Positions 1 through 8,621 of a stretch of DNA of 64,000 nt are shown here, piece by piece. The stretch is from positions 62,001 to 126,000 of the forward strand of contig SUYG01000032.1 in NCBI GenBank assembly GCA_015060555.1. The letters are read 5' to 3'. Position 1 is the stretch's first letter; every line of letters begins with the position of its first letter. Position numbers and translations under genes: made by a program. The notes under the pieces are model-generated. The model had not been told where the DNA came from and searched no databases. It saw nothing but the letters and a program-made list of their open reading frames with translations. Source of the DNA: Physcousia sp015060555. GTDB lineage: Bacteria; Bacteroidota; Bacteroidia; Bacteroidales; Bacteroidaceae.

Positions 1-1255
1 GAGAGGTGAGCCACGAGGATTGCGGGGCTGCTTCGCCCAAGGGCAAGAGGAGGACGGAGGCATACGGCACGAAATTGCCTTCAGCATTGCAACCTCCCGC
101 AATGATGATATCGCCCGTGCTTGTCAGCGCCGGCTGCGAGATGACTGCGTCGGGCATCGGCTGGCTCACGTACAATGTCATTGTCGCCTGCGCGCCCTGC
201 AGGGAAGGTGCATAGCTCACGGCAAGGGCATAGAAGCGGTTGCGGGCATCAATGCCGACGAGGTAGGCCCGCTTCGCCGCGCGGTCGGCTATCAGCTCGG
301 CGAAGTAGTTGATGCTGTCGCCTTCGTAGGTCTGGGGTATGGGCTGGCAGGTAGGCAGCAGCGTGAAAGCTGCGCTGTCGGCTGCCGGAGGCGTGGCCGG
401 GAGGGCCGTGATGCGGGCTATGGCGAGATGCCCCGCGGAGTCCTCGACGGTAATGAGGTGCTGGTATGGCTCGGAGTCACCGCCGCCGATGCGGCAGTAG
501 GCGCTGCGCCGCTGCACGTGGACGTGGCGCGGGCGCCAGCTCCGGAACAGCGGTGGCACGAAGGGAGCACCCTCCATGCGATCCACGACGATGCTGTCCA
601 GCTCGTGGGCGCACGTGTCGAGGCGGCTGAAGACGACCGCGTTGTGCGCCGAGATGGGCAGGACAATCGGCGTCGTGCGCTGTTGCGACGTGGAGCCGAC
701 GTGGCGGCACTGGCGCGTGCCGTCGAAGAGCTCTATGTCGTCGCGCTCATACCAGTTGCCGCTGATGACGACGTGGCCGCTGTCCAGCTCCGCAGCGTCT
801 GCAAACACGCGCTTGCGGTCCAGGCAGCCGTAGCCCTCGAAGGCGCGAGCCACGGGGTCGTAGAGCTCCACGGTGAACGTCTGGCCTATGCCCAGAGGCT
901 GCTGATGGCCGCCGGCAACGAGCACCTTGCCGCTGGAGAGGGCGATGGCGAGGGCCTGGTCGTGGGTGTAGGTCGTGGGCAGCACGCGCCATTCGCCCCC
1001 GTCCCAGACTTCGGCCGTCGGCGTCGGCACGAAGCCGCTGGTGTGGCCTCCCACGACGAGCACGTCGCTGCCCGTCAGCAGAGTGGCATGGCCGAAGCGC
1101 GGGATGTTGAGGTCGGGAAGGCGATGTGCCTGGATTTCGCAATAGCGGAGAGTGGACTTGGCAGCGGAACTATCTTGCCCGGCACAAGGGGACGGGGCGG
1201 CGATGAGGGCAGCCATGAGAGCGGCGATGGCGAGGAGGGTCGGTCTGTAGTTCAT
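1..1255 (-). CDS. Kelch-like secreted beta-propeller protein, 3' end cut by window edge
   Basis: An open frame of 418 codons runs off the left edge with no stop. It starts at the ATG whose complement is at 1253-1255. Residues 1-26 look like a Sec signal peptide (MNYRPTLLAIAALMAALIAA, then a small-residue cleavage region). From about residue 45 there are kelch-type repeats: 'RFGHATLLTGSDVLVVGGH', then 'TAEVWDGGEWRVLP', then 'GKVLVAGGHQQ' and 'TVELYDP', with a further 'GDIIIAGGC' near the cut end. Kelch and galactose-oxidase-like propellers bind ligands or sugars outside the cell. No catalytic residue can be assigned here, so function is open. A Bacteroidetes -7 element lies just upstream. A 421-codon frame on the other strand covers the same DNA; it lacks family features and I treat it as a shadow. 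Confidence 0.8.
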   Translation of the reverse strand, partial: MNYRPTLLAIAALMAALIAAPSPCAGQDSSAAKSTLRYCEIQAHRLPDLNIPRFGHATLLTGSDVLVVGGHTSGFVPTPTAEVWDGGEWRVLPTTYTHDQALAIALSSGKVLVAGGHQQPLGIGQTFTVELYDPVARAFEGYGCLDRKRVFADAAELDSGHVVISGNWYERDDIELFDGTRQCRHVGSTSQQRTTPIVLPISAHNAVVFSRLDTCAHELDSIVVDRMEGAPFVPPLFRSWRPRHVHVQRRSAYCRIGGGDSEPYQHLITVEDSAGHLAIARITALPATPPAADSAAFTLLPTCQPIPQTYEGDSINYFAELIADRAAKRAYLVGIDARNRFYALAVSYAPSLQGAQATMTLYVSQPMPDAVISQPALTSTGDIIIAGGCNAEGNFVPYASVLLLPLGEAAPQSSWLTS

Positions 1256-1276
1256 GTCGCGGATGGATTTGCGGGG

Positions 1277-1284
1277 CAAAGGTA
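1277..1284 (-). promoter_or_regulatory. Promoter -7 element of the kelch-like gene
   Basis: The minus strand reads TACCTTTGCCCCGC, matching the Bacteroidetes -7 consensus TANNTTTG. It lies 22 bases upstream of the ATG. No clear -33 TTTG is visible. Confidence 0.6.
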
Positions 1285-1346
1285 AGGAAAAAGTTTAATG
1301 TGCAGGGGTAATATCAGCGTTTTTTTGCATCCGATGTCTGAAAACG

Positions 1347-1383
1347 CCGCCCCGCAGCGAGTGTGAAGGCTGCTGCGGGGCGG
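1347..1383 (-). terminator. Hairpin downstream of the BACON gene
   Basis: A perfect 12-bp GC-rich stem (1347-1358 with 1372-1383) with a 13-base loop. On the minus strand it is followed by a short T run (GTTTTC). It lies between the BACON gene and the next gene's promoter, so it probably ends the BACON transcript. Confidence 0.5.
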
Positions 1384-1405
1384 GAACATTTTGCTGACGT
1401 CCTAT

Positions 1406-1476
1406 TGTAGGGACTTACTTTATGTATGTCCGAAAAATCGTTGTTTGTGCGGACATACATAAAGTAAGTCCCTACA
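1406..1476. repeat. Perfect 27-bp inverted repeat with 17-base loop
   Basis: Positions 1406-1432 are the exact reverse complement of 1450-1476 (arm begins TGTAGGGACTTACTTTATG). The loop is 1433-1449. The arms are AT-rich and have no T tract on either side, so this is unlike a normal terminator. It may be a miniature element or a remnant of one. It lies about 50 bases past the BACON stop codon. Confidence 0.85.
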
Positions 1477-1527
1477 TATTGTCGAAAATCGCATCTCTGT
1501 GTCCTAATTTATTTGAAGTTGCATAAG

Positions 1528-4500
1528 CTATTTCGTGTCTCGCTGCGGATGTCCGACAGGGAATCGATCTGTCCTGCTGGTTGAACGCGGGTCGAAGAGA
1601 TAGACGCATATCTTGCTACGCGAGGTGTAATCGGACGTAATGTCAACAGCCTCATGTGTCTCCGAGTCAATCACCGTACGCTTTACGACCCATTTGAAGC
1701 TTGTGATGTAGCCGTTTTCGCCATGTCCGTTTTCCACGATATCCCATCCTCCGTCGCCACTCCATGCAGTCTGATCGAACCAACCCTCATGATATGGATA
1801 TGGCAGTCCGAGTCCCCGGTTGGGCATGTTGTGTACCTGAAGCGACATACTCTCGCTGTAGCCCTCGCGCTCCATCTCGTAACGGAACGAACCGTTGATG
1901 ACTTCCTGCCATCCCCGTCGGGTCACTGATGTGTCGCAGGGCTGGATGGTGACGTTGAAGCTGGCCGTTGTGCGGCCACCATTGTCGTCGGTGTAGTTGA
2001 CGTCAACGCCGACGGTGTAGTCGGGACGCACGCTGTTGACAACTTCAAAGTTGCCGCCAGCATAACCGCGACCAACGACACCGGTGGTGTATGGGCGGTT
2101 GGAATAACCATTCCAACGTGCATCTGGTTCTGCACTTTCTACGCCCACGCAGACACCCTCGAGCATGTGCCACGCGTTGCGGCCATTGTACTCATGCTGA
2201 GCCACGCTGATCGTACACTCCGCCCTGCGGCCGTAGCGGTTGGTGCCGGTGACAACGACATGGCCGTAGCGCATGGTGTCGGCGCGGTTGATGTCAGCAT
2301 CGATGACGAGCTTGTCCTTGTCGTGGAAGTATGCGCTCAACCACGATGATTCGTCCGTGACACGGAGCTCGTCAACGTACACGTAGCCCAGTTCCACAGT
2401 GTCGCGCTCCACGGGATCGTAGTCCACGTATCGGCTATCATTTAAACTCCAGATGCGCGGTTCGGCGTTGGCAAGAGCTATTTGCGTGACTTTCACCTCC
2501 TGGTTGAAAATCTCCGTCTTGCTCATCTGCTTGGTGAGGAGAATGGTTGCCTCGCGGTCGTTCCACTCGTCGGGGTTGGGGTCGGCATCGAACTGCAGCC
2601 AGCCGTATGTCATGTCCTCATAGCCATTTTCCTTGAATCTTAGGTTCTTGATCCAAGAGCGGTTGGCAGTAATCTTCACGCCAGCGCAGCTGCCTTGGTA
2701 GTAAACCGAGCCATCGCCACCTGCGGGGCCAACCTGGGTCTCGGGGTTAATCATATTAAACGGCAGTTCGAGGTCGCCGCCGGCCTTCTGCGAGACGGGG
2801 AAGCGGAGGGTGTACTTGGTGGAGCCTTTGTAGCCGCTGATGGTGGCTGCACCCTCGCGGGCCCCGCCCTCGTTCTCGGAGACGCTGATTGTGAGGCGTG
2901 TGTCGCTGTCGGTCATGCCGATGCCCACCCAGTCGCAGACGGCGTCGATGCTGAGGTTCTTGAGCTTGGTGCTCTTAATGATGACGTCCTCGATGGTACC
3001 CCATGCGCCGACGTTCTTCAGCTCTGAAGGCTCGCAGACAATCCAGGCATCCTGCACGACGGTGATGCTGGTGCTCACTTCCGTCCCGGCGACGTTGACC
3101 TTCAGGACGACCTCGCCCTCGCGGGTGCCGACGGTCCAGTTCTCATCGGCCACGACGGCAAGGTGCTGTCCGTCGAGTGTTGCGGTGTACCAGTCGTCCA
3201 TGCACTCTATGGTCACGGGGAAGCCGCTGGACTTCAAGATGGCATCCTTGGTGCCGCCCTCGGGGGCGTACTCCATGCGGTGGGTTGAGAGCGAGAGCAC
3301 GCCTTCCTGCAAGACTTCGATGACGCAGGTGGCGGCAGTGCCGTCCTTGGAGCCGGTGAGGGTCACGCTGCCTCGACGTTCGTCCAAGGAGGGGTTGACA
3401 TCGACGCTGACATTGACCTTGCCGCCGGCGATGGATGCGTGAATCCACGGATCGCACTTCTGCACGCTGGCATCGGAGCAGTTGGTGAGCAGGGCAACAG
3501 CCTTCTGCTCGCTCTTGGCCTCGAACTCCAAGTGTGTCGGGTCGGTGCTCAGGGCGGGCTCATTGCTGCCAATGATATTCTGCACCACGGGAACTTCAAC
3601 GCTCTTGCTGAAGGTGCGATCCTCGTTGTAGCCCACGATGACGAGCGTCGCCGTGCGCTCTATCTCGCCCGACGGCAGCGGAGCGAAGCTGATGCCGCGC
3701 GTCTTGGCCCCATAGCTCTCGGTGTTGAAGGTGAGCCAATCGGCGTCGCAGGAGAGCTGGTACTCGTGGAGGTTGCAGTCTATGGTGAGCTGGCGCATAC
3801 CACCGATCTTGTTGGCCACGAGAGGTGTGGGGGTGGCGGTGAGCGGGCTGTTGTCGATGGTGAACTCCACCTCGTCGTCGGGCACGTAGGGGATGTCCAA
3901 CGAGGACAGACGTTTCAGGCGCGAGAGGGGGCGCAGACGGTAGCGTCCGCTCTTCTCGATGGTGAAGTCGTGAGTGACGGGTGCCGTGCCGTAGGGCAAC
4001 AGCCAGCTGTAGTAGCGGCTCTCGTCGTACCATTTCTGCACGAGCTTGTCGTTCATATCATAGATGCCTAGTCCGATATGGGAGTCGAAGAGCACGTCGC
4101 GTTTTGGTCTGACGGTGGCGGTGACGGTGGTGCTGCTGCCCGCCTTGTGTGTGGCGGCCAGGTTCTCATACTCCGGCACGAGCCAGATGCTCTTGTTGCC
4201 CACGGCAAGGAAGGAGCCGTCGAGAAGAGTGATGTCGTACTTCTTCTTGCCGCCGGTGGCGAATCTGAAGAGATCCATGCTCTCGAGGCTGGCCTTGGCC
4301 TCCCAGTCCACAGAGCATAGCGAGAAGTCAATCTTCGACTCCTTCAACAAGTTGTACCATCCCGGTCGGCGCATGGCCCAAGCGTCAAGGGTGAGGTTGC
4401 CGCTAATCTTTGGACCTATGTAGAAGTAAACACCGCAAGTAGCCTTGAAATATTTGCGTACTACCTGGTTAGTACCCAACTCAATGGGTACGTAGATACC

Positions 4501-5688
4501 AGCTTGCGCAAAACCGTTGAGCTCAGCCTGAAGGATAAAGCTGGGATCGTCGAAGTCGTAGCCGTCGCGGTTGCCCTTGACATGCACGACGGGCTTCTTG
4601 AACTCGAAGTCGCTGAACTCCAGCGTCTCCGTCAGCCGCGTAGCCTGAATGCCATAACCCACCTTGGCATGGAAGTGCGCCTCAGCGCGAAGCATGGTTT
4701 CGGGCATGACATTGACCTGGAACACGGGACAAACAGCCGGGAAGCCGAGCTTGCCAGCAATCTTGTTGAAGATACCGGCAAAGGGCTGTGTGGCCGGTGG
4801 ACCCCAGAGCTTGCCATCGAAATCGATGGTGCCGCTATGCTCAAAGACCTCACTGAGCTCGGTCTTGAGGTAGAAACGCAGGAGAGACGGTCGTATGTCA
4901 TAAACTCCCGTGGCCTTGATTCCTATGCCCAGATGGAAGTTTACACTGGCCGTGACATCGCCTTCATTGGTGTTCCAGCGGAAGGGAATATGCAGGTCCC
5001 AGGACTGACTTACGGGGTAACTGTCAATGCTAAATTCACTGTTAGCGTTGTGTCGAGATCTGTTCATGCCGGCTATGCGGTGGCGCATTTGGTGGGCTTC
5101 GCTCTCCTTGACATACTGCTCTACGGTAATGAACTGGTCGAAGAGGTCGTCCAGACATTCCAGCGAATCGCAGAGCACCACGAGCTGACCGTCAGCGTCC
5201 TCGATGGCTCTGACCTTGCCGCCGAAGCCCTCGCCGCAGAGGTCGCCGTCGAAGCCCACGATGACATCGCCCACGGTGGGACGCTGGTCGGCGGGCATGT
5301 CGGCGGTGAAGGTGAGCTTCAGGCTATCCACGGCCGCGACGTAGCGCATGAGGCTGTCGGTTACGAGGTTCTTCAGCCGAGGGTTGAAGCGTATCTCTGG
5401 CTGCACGAAGCTCACCGAGTCGATGGCAGTGAGCATGATGCGGTAGGTGCTGTCGGCTGTAACAATCTCCTGCGAGACGGGGAAGGCGAAGACGCGGCCG
5501 AGGGTATCTACGCACGAGTACTCTATGCTCTCGACCTCATCGTAGAAGAAGCCGTTGAAGTGGCCGTCGTTCTGGTAGATGTAAAAGGCCTCCTGTGCCC
5601 TGACGGGCGAAGAGTAAAGCGAAAAGAGGAATGTGAAAAATACCAGCGACTTCAGCCGTCTGCGTATGGCAAATAATATTGTTTTCAT
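1528..5688 (-). CDS. Large secreted BACON-domain protein (1386 aa)
   Basis: Residues 1-31 form a signal peptide ending near 'SSPVRAQ'. An N-terminal module follows ('FFYDEVESIEYSCVDTLG' and 'YRIMLTAIDSVSFV'), a pair of motifs common at the start of Bacteroidales surface proteins. The middle (about 210-560) is beta-rich without a family I recognise. About six BACON-like immunoglobulin repeats follow, each with a 'xDxW' core: near residues 632 ('SCDADWLTF'), 740 ('KCDPWIHASI'), 825 ('ECMDDWYTATL'), 915 ('AVCDWVGIGM'), 1005 ('ANRSWIKNL') and 1110 ('ESSWLSAYF'). BACON domains are thought to bind carbohydrate or mucin, or act as spacers. No catalytic domain is visible. The gene stands alone, with the small secreted protein gene upstream on the same strand. 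Confidence 0.85.
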   Translation of the reverse strand: MKTILFAIRRRLKSLVFFTFLFSLYSSPVRAQEAFYIYQNDGHFNGFFYDEVESIEYSCVDTLGRVFAFPVSQEIVTADSTYRIMLTAIDSVSFVQPEIRFNPRLKNLVTDSLMRYVAAVDSLKLTFTADMPADQRPTVGDVIVGFDGDLCGEGFGGKVRAIEDADGQLVVLCDSLECLDDLFDQFITVEQYVKESEAHQMRHRIAGMNRSRHNANSEFSIDSYPVSQSWDLHIPFRWNTNEGDVTASVNFHLGIGIKATGVYDIRPSLLRFYLKTELSEVFEHSGTIDFDGKLWGPPATQPFAGIFNKIAGKLGFPAVCPVFQVNVMPETMLRAEAHFHAKVGYGIQATRLTETLEFSDFEFKKPVVHVKGNRDGYDFDDPSFILQAELNGFAQAGIYVPIELGTNQVVRKYFKATCGVYFYIGPKISGNLTLDAWAMRRPGWYNLLKESKIDFSLCSVDWEAKASLESMDLFRFATGGKKKYDITLLDGSFLAVGNKSIWLVPEYENLAATHKAGSSTTVTATVRPKRDVLFDSHIGLGIYDMNDKLVQKWYDESRYYSWLLPYGTAPVTHDFTIEKSGRYRLRPLSRLKRLSSLDIPYVPDDEVEFTIDNSPLTATPTPLVANKIGGMRQLTIDCNLHEYQLSCDADWLTFNTESYGAKTRGISFAPLPSGEIERTATLVIVGYNEDRTFSKSVEVPVVQNIIGSNEPALSTDPTHLEFEAKSEQKAVALLTNCSDASVQKCDPWIHASIAGGKVNVSVDVNPSLDERRGSVTLTGSKDGTAATCVIEVLQEGVLSLSTHRMEYAPEGGTKDAILKSSGFPVTIECMDDWYTATLDGQHLAVVADENWTVGTREGEVVLKVNVAGTEVSTSITVVQDAWIVCEPSELKNVGAWGTIEDVIIKSTKLKNLSIDAVCDWVGIGMTDSDTRLTISVSENEGGAREGAATISGYKGSTKYTLRFPVSQKAGGDLELPFNMINPETQVGPAGGDGSVYYQGSCAGVKITANRSWIKNLRFKENGYEDMTYGWLQFDADPNPDEWNDREATILLTKQMSKTEIFNQEVKVTQIALANAEPRIWSLNDSRYVDYDPVERDTVELGYVYVDELRVTDESSWLSAYFHDKDKLVIDADINRADTMRYGHVVVTGTNRYGRRAECTISVAQHEYNGRNAWHMLEGVCVGVESAEPDARWNGYSNRPYTTGVVGRGYAGGNFEVVNSVRPDYTVGVDVNYTDDNGGRTTASFNVTIQPCDTSVTRRGWQEVINGSFRYEMEREGYSESMSLQVHNMPNRGLGLPYPYHEGWFDQTAWSGDGGWDIVENGHGENGYITSFKWVVKRTVIDSETHEAVDITSDYTSRSKICVYLFDPRSTSRTDRFPVGHPQRDTK

Positions 5689-5719
5689 AGAGCGAATATA
5701 TTATTATGGTGAACACTCG

Positions 5720-5751
5720 CCTCTCCGCGCGGAGAGGGGTCTGGGGTGAGG
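5720..5751. repeat. GC-rich palindromic repeat (family A variant) at a gene's 3' end
   Basis: An 18-bp perfect palindrome (5720-5737, CCTCTCCGCGCGGAGAGG) followed by GGTCTGGGGTGAGG. It touches the stop codon of the gene at 5752-6270. It resembles the copies near 20.2 and 26.1 kb in layout: palindrome, then G-rich arm, lying against a stop codon. Confidence 0.65.
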
Positions 5752-6270
5752 CTACTTCTTCAGCAGTTTGATGGTTTGGCGGGCGGCTTTCACGATATAC
5801 ACCCCTGTGGGGCGGTCGGCAATGGAGATGGTGACGGGGGCGGAGGACGCACCGCTGCCCACGGAACCTGCAGGAGTCACCTTGGCAGAATGCAAGAGGA
5901 TGCCAGCAGCATTATAGAGCTGCACCTCGCTGCCATCGGGCAGGTTCTCGAAGGTCACGGCGTCGCCGTTGGGGCTGATGCGCACGTTCTGGCACACAGG
6001 CGCGCCCTCCACGCCGTCAATGATGCCCTCGTAGGTGTAGCGCAGAACGGCGCTGAGAGGGTATGACACAGATGCGCCGCTGTTGGTGGCAATGTTCAGC
6101 TGTGTGCCAACGAAGGTGGTTCGCGGCATCTTGTCCAGCTGGTAGGTCACTTTCTCGCCCGACTTCAGCCATACGACGAGGCGCTGCTGCGACGGGTCCT
6201 CCTGAGCCCATAACGATGATGGGAACAGAGAAAGGACGAACGTGATCAGTAAAAGTAACTCCTTCTTCAT
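5752..6270 (-). CDS. Small secreted protein with type-A-like C-terminal sorting tail
   Basis: 172 residues. The signal peptide is residues 1-22 (MKKELLLLITFVLSLFPSS, then LWAQ). The next part, 'LVVWLKSGEKVTYQLDKMP', is a recurring N-terminal module in Bacteroidales secreted proteins. The last 80 residues resemble a type IX secretion type-A sorting domain: 'VRISPNGDAVTFENLPDGS', 'VQLYNAAG' and the end 'PTGVYIVKAARQTIKLLKK'. The protein is almost only signal plus tail, so it may be a minimal cargo or an adaptor. No secretion-system genes are in the window, so export by that route is inferred. It lies upstream of the BACON gene on the same strand. Confidence 0.75.
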   Translation of the reverse strand: MKKELLLLITFVLSLFPSSLWAQEDPSQQRLVVWLKSGEKVTYQLDKMPRTTFVGTQLNIATNSGASVSYPLSAVLRYTYEGIIDGVEGAPVCQNVRISPNGDAVTFENLPDGSEVQLYNAAGILLHSAKVTPAGSVGSGASSAPVTISIADRPTGVYIVKAARQTIKLLKK

Positions 6271-6304
6271 AGTCTTTACCTATTTAATATATGATTCGTG
6301 AATG

Positions 6305-6312
6305 CAAAGATA
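6305..6312 (-). promoter_or_regulatory. Promoter -7 element of the small secreted protein gene
   Basis: The minus strand reads TATCTTTG, 34 bases upstream of the start codon at 6270. It matches TANNTTTG exactly. Confidence 0.6.
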
Positions 6313-6454
6313 GCAGTGACGTCATGTATGCACACTCACAAATCTTGCTTTTCGACTGACAAAACAAGAATCGTCAGCCTCTTTTAACAAGCGTTAACAT
6401 CGCGGTATTTCAATACTTTGATTTCGGCAGGACGAAAGGCACCTTTAGAAACAG

Positions 6455-6488
6455 CAGCCCCGCTGCTTCGTTATGAGCAGCGGGGCTG
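6455..6488 (-). terminator. Terminator of nhaA
   Basis: A perfect 12-bp stem (6455-6466 with 6477-6488) with a 10-base loop, followed on the minus strand by GCTGTTTCT. Between it and the nhaA stop lie about four tandem copies of a GTTAATC 8-9-mer (6489-6522). Confidence 0.65.
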
Positions 6489-6522
6489 TTAATTTGTTAA
6501 TCTGTTAATCCGTTAATCTATC

Positions 6523-7902
6523 TTACTCGTTTCCTGCGGCAGTGCCTTTGGGCAGCGTCTGGCTGAGCATCAGGGAACCGACGAGGGCGGAGGCGAGGGT
6601 GCCACAGAGGATGCCGAGCTTGGCTTCGTTGAGCATCTCAGCGGCTTCAGCGCCAATGTGAGCGGGATAGCTCAAGGCGGCGATGAACATGGAGACGGTG
6701 AAGCCGATGCCGCAGATCATGCAGACGCTGGCAAAGGACTTCCAGTTGCCACCTGCTGGCATCTGACAGATGCCGAGCTTGATGCTGAGCCATGAGAAGC
6801 TGAGAACGCCAGCAAACTTACCTACCAGCAAGCCGAGGAAGACGCCGAGGGCGACGCCATGGAAGAGGCTCATGAAGCTCATGCCATCGAAGTTGACACC
6901 GGCATTGGCGAAGGCAAAGACGGGGATGACCATGCGGTTGATGGGCAGGGTGAGATAGTCCTCAATGTCCTGCAGCGGCGAGATGAGATAGTCGGATGCT
7001 TTCTCAATTCGGCGCAGCAGCTGGATGTCCTGCTTATCGACAACCATAGGCTTGGTGCGGTCAGCCTCGCTGAATTCAATGTCGGGATAATGCTTCAGCT
7101 CCTCGCGGATGTATTCCATGTAATAACGTGTGCCACGCGTCAGGTTGGCAGGTATGCAGAATGCCAGCACCACGCCGGCGATGGTGGCATGGATGCCTGA
7201 GTTCAGCACCATATACCATAGGATGAAGCCGAAGAACATGTAGAACTGTTTCAGACGCATGTCGCGACGGTTGCCCCACAGCAGGATGCAGACGACGACG
7301 GCTGCGCCTAAGAGGTACTTCCACGCGAGGCCTTCGCTGTAGAACAGCGCGATGACAATGATACCACCGAGGTCGTCGGCCACAGCGAGGGCGGCCAGGA
7401 AGACTTTTAAGCCCAGCGGCACGCGCTTCCCAAACATAGAGAGCACGCCAAGGGAGAAGGCGATATCCGTGGCCATGGGGATGGCACAGCCACGCTCCAT
7501 CAGGGGATGACCGTAGCAGACAAGGAAGAAGACGATGACTGGCATCAACATACCACCGCAAGCGCCGATGATAGGAAGCATTGCTTTCTGACGGCTGCTG
7601 AGTTCACCGCAGAGAACCTCACGTTTGATTTCCAGACCTACACTCAAGAAGAAAAAGAACATCAGGAAATCATTGATGAAGTCCATCAGCGTCATGGCGT
7701 GACCGCCGTGGCTGAAGACATTGAAACTGCCGATGCTTAGGGATACAGGTTGCTGCCATAAAGAAGCGTAAAAGTCTTTGGTAGCCGGAAGGTTGGCCAT
7801 CACGAGAGCCAGAACGGTGGCTCCAATCAGCAAGGCACTGGCGCTGACATTGCGCCTGAAGACTCCCAAAATGGAAGTTTCATTCATTGGATTTGACATC
7901 AT
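6523..7902 (-). CDS. nhaA: Na+/H+ antiporter NhaA
   Basis: 459 residues, longer than the roughly 390 of the E. coli protein. It is an inner-membrane antiporter that exchanges sodium for protons in pH and salt homeostasis. Hallmarks include 'ATDIAFSLGVLSMFG' and the ion-binding aspartate pair in 'AVADDLGGIIVIALF' near residue 175. 'LMDFINDFLMFFFFLSVGLEIKREVL' precedes these, and 'FASVCMICGIGFTVSMFIAALSY' is in the C-terminal half. The loop near residues 265-300 is long and charged ('YPDIEFSEADRTKP'). The gene has its own promoter (7954-7961) and terminator, so it is probably a single transcript. Confidence 0.95.
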   Translation of the reverse strand: MMSNPMNETSILGVFRRNVSASALLIGATVLALVMANLPATKDFYASLWQQPVSLSIGSFNVFSHGGHAMTLMDFINDFLMFFFFLSVGLEIKREVLCGELSSRQKAMLPIIGACGGMLMPVIVFFLVCYGHPLMERGCAIPMATDIAFSLGVLSMFGKRVPLGLKVFLAALAVADDLGGIIVIALFYSEGLAWKYLLGAAVVVCILLWGNRRDMRLKQFYMFFGFILWYMVLNSGIHATIAGVVLAFCIPANLTRGTRYYMEYIREELKHYPDIEFSEADRTKPMVVDKQDIQLLRRIEKASDYLISPLQDIEDYLTLPINRMVIPVFAFANAGVNFDGMSFMSLFHGVALGVFLGLLVGKFAGVLSFSWLSIKLGICQMPAGGNWKSFASVCMICGIGFTVSMFIAALSYPAHIGAEAAEMLNEAKLGILCGTLASALVGSLMLSQTLPKGTAAGNE

Positions 7903-7953
7903 ATCAATTAATTAAAAAATAGACAATAGACAAAAGCTGCACTTTTGCGGGTG

Positions 7954-7961
7954 CAAAGGTA
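7954..7961 (-). promoter_or_regulatory. Promoter -7 element of nhaA
   Basis: The minus strand reads TACCTTTGCACCCG, an extended -7 motif that recurs at several genes in this window. It is about 50 bases upstream of the start. Confidence 0.65.
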
Positions 7962-7994
7962 CAGCTTTTTTCGATAAGATGTTCTCTTTATTCT

Positions 7995-8426
7995 CTATTT
8001 CTTTCCTTTTTTGGTGTAATAGTCCAATCCGCGACGCACGTTTTCGATGACCGCCTCGGAACTGTAGGTGGCACCGGTGATGACATCCACCTGCTGTTGG
8101 GAAGCCTTCTTCACAGCCAGACCGTTCCATTTTCCCAGCAGGTCACGCTTGATGAGTGCGAAGTACTTGGGGGTCTCCAGATTGCGCAGGGGCTCGATCT
8201 TCTCGATCTTGTCCTTTTTGATGAAGATTTTCAGGGGGGTAGGCCCTGCATAACCCTCGACATCGTCGGCCAGCGAACTGGTGTTGATGACTGTCATCCC
8301 ATCGACCTTAGAGATGACGGGGCCATCATCCTTGGGGAGCGGGGCTTTTTCCTGTGCGAAAAGGTTGCAGGACATCGCCGGAGCGATGGTGAGAGCAAGG
8401 CTCAAAAGAAATGTTTTCGTTGTCAT
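7995..8426 (-). CDS. Periplasmic FMN-binding domain protein
   Basis: 143 residues from the ATG at 8426. An upstream in-frame ATG at 8504 would add 26 residues with no signal character. Starting at 8426 gives a normal signal peptide (MTTKTFLLSLALTIAPAMS, then CNLFAQ). The C-terminal half has the FMN-binding signature 'QQQVDVITGATYSSEAV' (about residues 111-127). In RnfG/NqrC-like proteins the threonine of such a motif receives FMN through ApbE, and I infer the same here. The protein probably takes part in electron transfer outside the inner membrane. The aldo/keto reductase upstream is on the same strand but separated by a repeat-filled gap of 158 bases. Confidence 0.85.
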   Translation of the reverse strand: MTTKTFLLSLALTIAPAMSCNLFAQEKAPLPKDDGPVISKVDGMTVINTSSLADDVEGYAGPTPLKIFIKKDKIEKIEPLRNLETPKYFALIKRDLLGKWNGLAVKKASQQQVDVITGATYSSEAVIENVRRGLDYYTKKGKK

Positions 8427-8494
8427 TATCTTAAATAAGTAAATATTGTCAGAGTCTTGGACACAGTAACCCCCAAAAGGTTTAATCCCCCCAT

Positions 8495-8621
8495 GCGCAG
8501 CCACTCCCCTCCCTCACGGGTAGCGAAGGAAACAATGGGTTGACTGGATGCCAAGTCATCCTGAGCGACCGAAGCAGAACTCCTCTACTGAGGACGGGCA
8601 TGGTTGGGGGTGGGTCTTTTC
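8495..8621. repeat. Split copy of GC-rich repeat family A
   Basis: Bases 8495-8520 match one end of the family (GCAGCC, then ACTCCCCTCCCTCACGGG). Bases 8601-8621 match the other end (GGTTGGGGGTGGGTCTTTTC). About 80 unrelated bases separate them. The right part is translated as the C-terminus of the aldo/keto reductase. Confidence 0.6.

Noticed and set aside
20..1285. A 421-codon open frame on the plus strand
   Set aside because: It is antisense to the kelch-like gene, has no recognisable domain, and its composition (Arg/Ala/Val-rich) is that of a shadow frame. The opposite strand has signal peptide, repeats and promoter.
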